Shown here: positions 52,801 to 61,800 of the stretch, piece by piece
How the letters are laid out: each line of letters starts with the position of its first letter
Position numbering within the stretch: the first letter of the stretch is position 1
Assembly: GCA_963971405.1 (NCBI GenBank)
Contig: OZ020485.1
Location: 2,418,001-2,482,000 of the forward strand
Length of the DNA: 64,000 bases
Reading direction: 5' to 3'
Source: Psococerastis gibbosa
Lineage: Eukaryota; Arthropoda; Insecta; Psocodea; Psocidae
Translations under genes and position numbers: made by a program
Notes under the pieces: generated by a model
The model's input: only the letters and a program-made list of their open reading frames with translations
Database searches by the model: none
Told to the model about the DNA's origin: nothing

Positions 52801-55800
52801 GGGGGGGTGCGCAGGGGTTCTCCCCCGGGTGAAAAGTTTTGAAAAAGTTCCTAAACAGCATGGACAACAAATTGAAATTTAATATTTTTATTAAAATAAA
52901 CGTGGATTTCTAAATTATCCTATTATTTTTGGGAGCCAAATTGCGCTCCTCAGCAAAGCTCCACCCCCCCCCCACTCGCCGCGGGGGTTGCGCGGGTGTT
53001 ATTTACGCCAGTGGTGAGTAGCCTCATACAACGAGTAGGCCAGTGTAGTAGGCCTGGTCGGTTAGTTAGTATTTCGTAACTCGGCACGATGAATTTGCTT
53101 GTCTTGTAAGTAAGAGGCACGCAACTCCAGCTGACATGGGAACTTACTCCCTCCCGATTGCTCCAATGCAGCCGCGCGTTGTACATAAATATGCCGAACA
53201 TCAAAAAAAGTAACGGAAATGTTTGAACTGGGTTTAAAAACACCCCCCCCCACTGATCCTATTGAGAGGTTAGGATTGTTCAGGTGGAGGATCCTCTTTC
53301 TGCCCCCACAACTCTGTTTGGGAAGTACAGTAGTAGTCACCACATGCCTGGCAGCCAATCCAGTACACAGCAGTAATCACTGTAGAAATTTTATGGCGGG
53401 GGGGGGGGGGGCATGGGAGCATCATGACTTCCTTCTATCAGGGGGGGGGGGGCAATGAAAAAACGAAACATATTTCATTGGGAGTAGAATTGGCGTAAAT
53501 TCCCAAAATTTCTGGGGGGGGGGGCTTTAGGACTCCAAGACTTTGATTAATATTACTCATTCACTTCTGAAGTCTAGCAAATTATATGACTTTATTATTA
53601 TTTAAATTTTATTTTTTTAATGTGTATAAGATACATTATACACTAAACTATTCAAGTTTAGTAAAACAAAAAATTAAAAAGTTACCTTTTTTTCGAAATT
53701 TTAAAAATTAAAACAAAATTGTTTTTAATTTCCTGAATTTGTTTACAAGTTCTGACACGCTCAGCAACCTAGTCGTCTCATTTTCTATAATGCAGGAAGG
53801 CCAAATTGCTGAACCAGTTCTGAATGGTGGTACCAGGCGCAGAGAAAGGTGGGCCTGGAGATTTTCATATTATTTTGTTAGGTAACTGCTTGGTTAAGCT
53901 AAGTGCAGGGGACTATTGTGGAGTGTCGCTGTACTTGCTTGGTTTGGATTCAACATAAAATAGAGCCACTACGACCATTCTCAGGTGTCATGCGAGCCCC
54001 GAAGGGCCGAACTGCGTAATGCCCGATGCGAGGCCCCGAAGGGGCGAGCTGCCGCCCGCCGCAGGTAATGTTTATGTATTTTATACATTCGTGAGGGTTT
54101 GCGCATGCGCCCGGGGGTCTCCCACGGAGAAAAAACTGATAAATAGGCCCAAATTAGTGAGGTTTCACGAATATTATACTCTGAAGCAAGGGGGCCACGG
54201 GGGTTTCCCCCGGAGAAAATAATTGATTAATGGGCCCAAATTAGTAAAGTTTTACGGATTTTTCAAGCAGTACCTACAGTTGCGATTTCACCGTAGAAGA
54301 AACATGCCACTCAGGGGGGCCTCGGGGTCTACCCCAGAGAAAAAGTTTGAAAAAATAGGTCTGAAGTATTGGGGTTTTAAGCATTTTGAGTAATTTATTT
54401 TTGTGAAAGTAATTAGTCAATATGTTGATTTTTTTTTCATGATACATTTCATTTGAAATAAGCATACCAAGAATTAATTTCCCTTTCGTTATGGTGGATA
54501 CTATGCCTTTCGCCCCCATAACGTCTTTGTCACCAGAAATTCTGGGGGGGGGGGGGGTGTTACTGGTGCCCCGGGGAGGGGCTTTCCCCCAGGACCCCCT
54601 ATGCACGCCAATGGGGAGTAGGCATACCGTGATGGAAGTAAGTAACTTGTTACCAGTTGTGTCGGACGTTTTTGAATTACAATAATTTTTCAATTGAACA
54701 AAATGTCAAATATCTCAAAAGTGGGGGGCCCAGGGGGGGGGGGGGCGGAGAAACTGTTGGGGGGCCAGGCCCCCCGGGCACCCCCGTAGCGCCGCCACTG
54801 CGTGTGCTTGTCATAGATAGAAGTTCAACTTGACCAATCAATTGAGCGACCCGGTAGAATAGAGCGTTACGTCGTACTTTCAACGCTCCCAAATTATCTC
54901 ATGGAAGAAGGTGTTATATACCTCACCTTTTACATATATTTGAAGGGTCCAAGGAATAGTTTGCGTCACCAAAAAGGATACCTAATAATCCAGATTTAAA
55001 GCAAAAAAGCAGCGAATCTATGGTAATTGATATTTCCCAGAATTTAGACTAAGCATAGGAGCCATTATTGGTTTCCTATTTAAACCTAAATGTAAGAAAT
55101 GCTTTTTCATGATCTAAATGTTCGATATCGAGATTTCAATGAATTTACACGTTTTGAGGTCCCAGGAACCCAAAGAATATCTGTCTGCCTGTTGGTCGAT
55201 TTTTGGGCAAACTACTCAGTGGATTTTGATGAAATTTGGCATGTAGTTCCACAAAGATCATGTCTCATTTTTGTTTTGTGTCAGCTCATTTCGGGTTCCA
55301 AAGCCTCCAAAAAATCGGTTAAATTTTTTTTCTTTAGGTAGGTACCTAAATTCACATTATTGTAGTTGTTATTAATGTAAACAAACCTCAATAGGTCGCT
55401 TGCCCCATGAAAGTAGGTTCTGGGGCCAAAAATAGAAACGACTCAATTTTTATAATAAATAAATAAATAAATATTTACTTTTTGTTCTATTACTAAGCCA
55501 ACCTAACGGAGTTAGGACTATAAAGCCTTCTGTTACACTGAACTAGGAAGGCCCGGGACCGCCTGCTTTACATGCCCTCCGAAGCGTGGCCAGAAAATGT
55601 AGCATGTATGGGACTCGAACCAACAACTTTTCGGGTGAAAGTCGGAGTCTGTGCCACTACTCTACATGTCCTGACAGATACTACGTATAAAAGATATAAA
55701 ATAATGGTAATAATTTTTCTGCGGAACCTTTCTATTGATGCTTTCCAACTTCTGCAGCCTGATCATGGCGATTATAATACCGGTATTTATTTAATCCCCT

Positions 55801-58800
55801 GGTATTATTATCGCCATGATCAGGCTGGAGGTATGTTTCAGGTGTTAAATAGAGTAACAGTAAACGGGTTACGTTCCAGGAAAATTTTTGGTTTTGAATA
55901 AAAAATTATTTTTTGAAGAAATTGCCAATACATTCTGTGTGAATACGAGAATAATTCAAAGACATACTATGAAGCTGAACATAGATGACATGTCGTAGAA
56001 ATGTGTATAGAGCTTGGACCACGTGCAACCCTTACTGAAGCTCCATTGGGTGGCAGTGGGGGGGGGGGGGAGGCGGGGGGGGGGGCAAATTGACATGGGA
56101 TTCCCGTTTCCCGTTAGTTAGTTAAAGATATTGATAACCATCTGTCTTGGTTGTATTCTCTCTGCCCCACATTTCATATTCACTACATAGGTGTAGGCTG
56201 TAGCGCAGGATACACCAAGTGTGAGTTTGCGCCTGAAGCTGTCTGTGCACGGCCAGCAAGCACCACAGGAGTGGACAGCACTCGGCTGTGAATGAATAGT
56301 TGAATGAATGAATGAATGAATGAATAGTTTATTTCCAACCTTACAACAACAATATGCATTACAAAAAAAAAACAGTTTTGACTTTTGACCTGTGGGCTAG
56401 GCCCGTTTTAGAGGGAAAATTATTAATTTAGGCTAGATTACCTGATTTAAACTTAACCTACAATATCTACTCTGTGTAAGCTACTGTGCATTGACACTGT
56501 CATTTCAAGTGCTATCTCCTAAAATTAAAAGGATAGGTTTTCGTCATATTCGAAAATGTATAAAAAAATTAGCGTGCGTGTATCGGTGTACACACGTAAG
56601 AAGTGAAACTTCCTTATGGCATCATTTTTCGAAAAATGATCTACTACAATATATTTACAACTTTACAGAAATTGGTTAAGTAAACCTAAATTAGATAAAT
56701 TTTAAGCAAAAGGCTTCTATTCTTATAAACATGTATACAAATAATTCAATTGTTTTACCTTATTGTTGCTAAGATTAGAATAACATTTCATTAAATATAT
56801 TGGTTGTCTGTAAGTCGGTTGTAAAGTCGGCTTACAGACGATAGTTTAACATCACAACGCCTAAATTACTAAATTTCACTTAGATAATATATGGCTGGAA
56901 AGAGAAGGAAATGTGGAAAAGCCCTTAAGTAGTTTGAACTTTTTAAATAGATAATAACGCGGCCGAAAGAGGTTTATTTTTGTTGAAAATCGTGCGCACC
57001 GCTCGACGTTTCACACCCCCAAAGCCAAAACCCTAGCTTGATCACCACAAATATAACATGGCCTGAAAGAAGAAGAATAGAGGAAGACATGGGTATAATT
57101 TAAATTAAGATAAGCCTTCCACATCAGCCCAAAAAATTGCTTTAAACCCGCCCATGCAATTCACAAGGGATTGCTGGAAATGAATTTTTTCTCGTCATTT
57201 TTTACCAATTTTGTGTTCCACTCGTGATTAAGGGGTGAAGGGCTGATTTTTAAACTATGTATTTCTACTCGTTTCAAAACTTACTTCATACTGCTTCTAA
57301 TGAGACATTAAAAATTAATTTCGGTTGAAAATTGCAAGCTGTGGAATATTTTTACTCTATGCATGTAATTGGAAGAGTACCCTTTGAACCTGTTTTCCGC
57401 CGAAACACGGATGGCTTATACACTCACCTGAACCTGAAGGAAGAGACGGATAGTAAAACTGAATAAATGTCTAGATAGAGTAAGAAAGATGGAAAAGAAC
57501 TAAAGTAGTTTGAAGTTTTCAAATTGATATTAACACCTCCAAAAACGTGGCCGATAAAGGTCTATTTTCGCTGAAAATCAAATTTGGGCGCACCTCCTCA
57601 CGTTTCCTCCCCCCAAAGTCGAACCCTTTGCCCTATCACAACAAGTATATCATGGCCTTAAAGAGGAAGAATTGATGAAGACGTGGGTATAATTTAAATT
57701 GAGATGGGCCTTCTACATCTGCCCAAAAATGAGCGTCATCCACGAGTACAGAAATCAGGATAGCCCGTAACAAGTAGGCGCGTAACCAAGATGGCGCGTA
57801 ACCAAAATTTTTTCTCCCTACGTCGATAAAGAAGTTTCACTTCAAAAAGGAAGCACTGACATAAAATAATATATGGACATATTTTACGGTAGGTACCAAC
57901 AAAACAATTCTTCCACATGTTACACGATTAACTCTATTATTTTTGCTTTCCAATCTATACGTAGTAGGCTATAAGGAAAGCTTTGTGATGGTCGAAATTT
58001 TAGATTCCGAGATCTCAACGGATTTACACGTTTTGAGGTCCCAGGAACCAAAAAAGTGGTTTTTACGAAATGTCTGTCTGTCGCTCTGTCTGTCTGTCTA
58101 GGTGTATGTATGTGTGTATGTATGTCTGTGTGTGCGTCGATTTCCGGGCAAACTACTCGGTCGATTTTGAGGAAATTCGGCATGTAGGCTCACAAAAATC
58201 ATACCTTTTTTATTTTTATTATTTTTATTTTGGGCTAACTCAATTTGAGGGGGTTTTATTTTAAAAAAACTCATAAAAAACGTCTAAAAAAATTAGTTCT
58301 CCAAAACGGCTCCAACGATTTGTTTTAAATTCACATATATTGTAGTCGTTATAAATGTTGACAAAATGCAAGGGGTCGCTTGCCCCTTAATAGTTTGCTT
58401 CTAGGGGTAAAAAAATAAATAACTAAATGTTAATGAAAAATGACTAAAAAAATTATTTTTCTGTGAAACCTTTCCATTGATGATTTCTACCTTCAGTTAT
58501 GTTTTAGGTGTTAAATTGAGAAAAGAAACCGGACAGGTTGCTTTCAAAAAAACTATTTGGTTTTGGGCAAAAAAAAATGTTTTTGAAAAAATGATAGAAA
58601 ATTCACGGTGCATTGCGTGTCCTGCCATTATTGCAGTGTGGTAATGTGTTGGTCTGACCTATCTTGAATTTATCTCTCCTCCAATGACGTCAGGTGGACC
58701 CCCCCCCCCCCCCCGAGATGCCCGAAATTTAACTATAGGAAAATTATTTACCGTGAAATTACTCATTTTCCCTAGCTACTACTTGTTAAATTGAAAAGCA

Positions 58801-61800
58801 TGTTCGAGTATACTCGGACCGGTTCTTTGATAGGATTTTGCCTTGAAGGAGTTTTATTTATTCGTTATATATGAGGTGTTCCAGACCACTCGACAGCTCA
58901 TTTATTTACGTTGTTATGACTAATTTCGAAATACGGTAAATAAATAGCAAAGGAGGCTGGGTTAAACTATTGTTTGATGTAATTAAATATTTCTTCGGGG
59001 GTCGGAAGGGGTGGTTTAAGGGGGTGCGTCTCGGAATCTTCCATTGTAAAGAGGCATATGTCAGAATACAGAGAACGAGACCATTTTTAGGGGGATTACA
59101 TAGGCCTATATTGAATGGAGGAGGGGGGGGGGAACATTGTTGGCAATCCCTGATTTAGGTGGTCAATAAAGTAGGCTAATCACACTGAACAAAATTTTGG
59201 TAGTCAGTGCCTTCCTGGACTACTATTATGTGGTATCATGTCATATCATTAAAATTACGGCCGGAGCAGCAGAATCCGGGATGATAGGCTGAAAACATAC
59301 TACAAACTTTTTGACAACATCTAAAAAATTCCACTGAACATGTTGACGAAACGTTTGGAAGTACGTTTTCAGAACGACCACGGCTTTTCATCCCGGATGA
59401 TATCATCACATGATTTCTCGGTTTTGTTGGCATATGTTATATTTCTTCTGTCGAGCAATCTAATGCTTGAGACAGGGAAAATAGCTCTAGCACTAAATTC
59501 CAACTACATATTATTTATCATAGATGTGTGATGTGCGATCGTTGGAACCATTATTGCTTTCCAATTTAATCGTAGTATAAGGAAAGGTTTATGATGGTCA
59601 AAACTTTCGATTCCGAGATTTCAACGGATTTACACTTATTCAGGTCACAGGAACCCAAAAAAAGTGGTTTTTACGAAATGTCTGTCCGTCTGTCGCTCTA
59701 GATCTGTTCATCGGTTTCTGGGCAAACTACTCAGTCGATTCTGGCCTACATTTGGTATGAAGGTTCCCAAAAGTCATATCTAGGGACCATTTTTTTTAAT
59801 TTGGGACTGTTTTCAAAAAACTCCAAAAATCGTCTAGAAAAATTATTTCTCAAAAACGGCTCCAACTATTTCTTTTAAATTCACATAGCCTATGTTGTAG
59901 TCGATATTAATGTTAACAAAACCCGGTGGGTTGCTTGCCCCTTGATAGTTGATAGTTTTCTTCTGGGGGTAAAAAAATAAAAATACGTTAATTTTCATGA
60001 AAAATGACAAAAAAAAAATTATTTTGCAGCGGAACCTTTCTATCGATGATTTCTACCTTCAGGTATGTTTTATGTGTTAAATAGAGTAGCATAACCGATC
60101 AGGTTGTTTTCTCAAAAAAATATTTGATTTTGTGCAAAAATTATTTAAAAATTCACGCTCTTATACATTGCGTGCCGTGCCTAAATTTAACCATAGGGAA
60201 ATTATTTACTATGAAATAACTAATTATCTCTATCTACTAATGTAAAATTGGAAAGCATGTTCGAGTAAACTCGGACCGGTTCTTATACTTGTGGATGAGT
60301 AGGAATCCATCTACGGGTTCATTAGTAGCTATTGTTAACATTGCCAGCAATTGCTGAATGCCGTTAGTAGTGATACATACCAGAGACACATGACGTAGTA
60401 CGGGGTCCAGCACACGATGAAGCCCAGCACTATGGTCAGCGTCATCTTGAACGTCCTGATTCTGGCCCTGCCGAGGAAGCCTGCGCTCGGTCTGCGAAAC
60501 ACGTCCGTCCCTGCGCAACAGCAACAATAAACCACTTGCTAAAAGGCGGCTGTATCCTCTGACTATTTACTTCCCTTCATCAAGTGTCTACAGTAGTCTG
60601 AATTTCAGAACTCATAGCCCATAGTATAAGCATAGGAAACTCCCTCTCTGTCTTACAAAGTTATAGTATGTTTAAGACGACCTTAAATGTAGGTATAAGC
60701 TTCAGTGCCGTAGTGAGGGGGGGGGGGTGCCCGATAAGAAGGGACGCCAAAAAGTGAGGAAGGAAAAAATTGATATAGCAATTTATTGACAAAAAATAAA
60801 GTAAAGAATAATTAGTTTTAATCAAAAAAATTGTTTAGTCCAAAAGTCCAAAAGAGCTAAACATGAATAATCAGTGCAAAAAATTTAAATTTAATAAATA
60901 GAGTAAATAATCAAACCCATGTTAAAAGTTATGGTAGGAACTTGATGCAGTTCAGCCTGTCCCCAATGACTGTAAAGCAGCAAAGACAGAGTTCCTACCT
61001 GTAGGTATGTTGCTCATCTATAGTTAGAAACAAAAGTTATGATATTCAGGCTGTAACTTAAAAACATTAAGTGGCGTTGGACAGTAGTCTATGGTATCTT
61101 ATTCTAATATTGACCCATCATGTTTCTGTAAAGTTTCCAAATAGCCTACTTGTCGATACTTTCTCGACTTTGATATGTCACAGGTAGCCTGTGTGAATAT
61201 CCCTTATAAGAATCTAACGTGAAAAAACGCACATATGACTTGACGACACTTGACTTTATAGCCATAACTTACACATTGTGCAATGTAAATATGTAATGCC
61301 GTTTGAAGAAAAATACCTTATAATTTTCTGTTCTGCAATAATCCACTGTTTATTTTTGATTGCAATAGCCAACCCCACGCGTAAGTGTATATTCGTCCCT
61401 ATTCATTGAATCTCAGTGCTGACGTCTTACAGGTTTTATTTTTTCTTCGAATTCAACCGGACTGCTTTATTTAAACCTCTGCCGTTGGTTTTGGGTAATC
61501 TCGTTTTCATTACACGGCCAGAACAGCCTTTGTCAATCAGATTGGTTATTTGATCCCTCATTGTTGTATTGCATGCCATGCATGTACTGCGCAGGCCTAC
61601 TACTGTGCTGCTTATTTTTCTAGTTTCCTATTCAAAAAATCCCTTTCGGCTCTGGCTGATCAGGGGATTTCATAAAACCACCGTCCCCCCTTCGCGTTTT
61701 TGATCAGTCGCCATCTTTATACAAAATGATGGATCACGCTGGTTAACAAACTCGATCAAGACGTTTGTATGATAAATTTTAACTTGAAGTTTTACGGCAG

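Larger units (their letters stand above)
55120..55905 (+). repeat. Family A repeat with nested SINE and hairpin
   Basis: Begins TCGAGATTTCAATG (start lost), carries the GATGAAATTTGGCATGTAG and GGTCGCTTGCCCC segments and ends near AGAGTAACAGTAAACGGG. Interrupted by a SINE (55440-55690) and a foldback (about 55757-55830). Confidence 0.7.

Noticed and set aside
54700-54800. Another complete hAT miniature element ending CGCCGCCACTG at about 54800
   Set aside because: Only the right end is clear; no matching left end or duplication was found.
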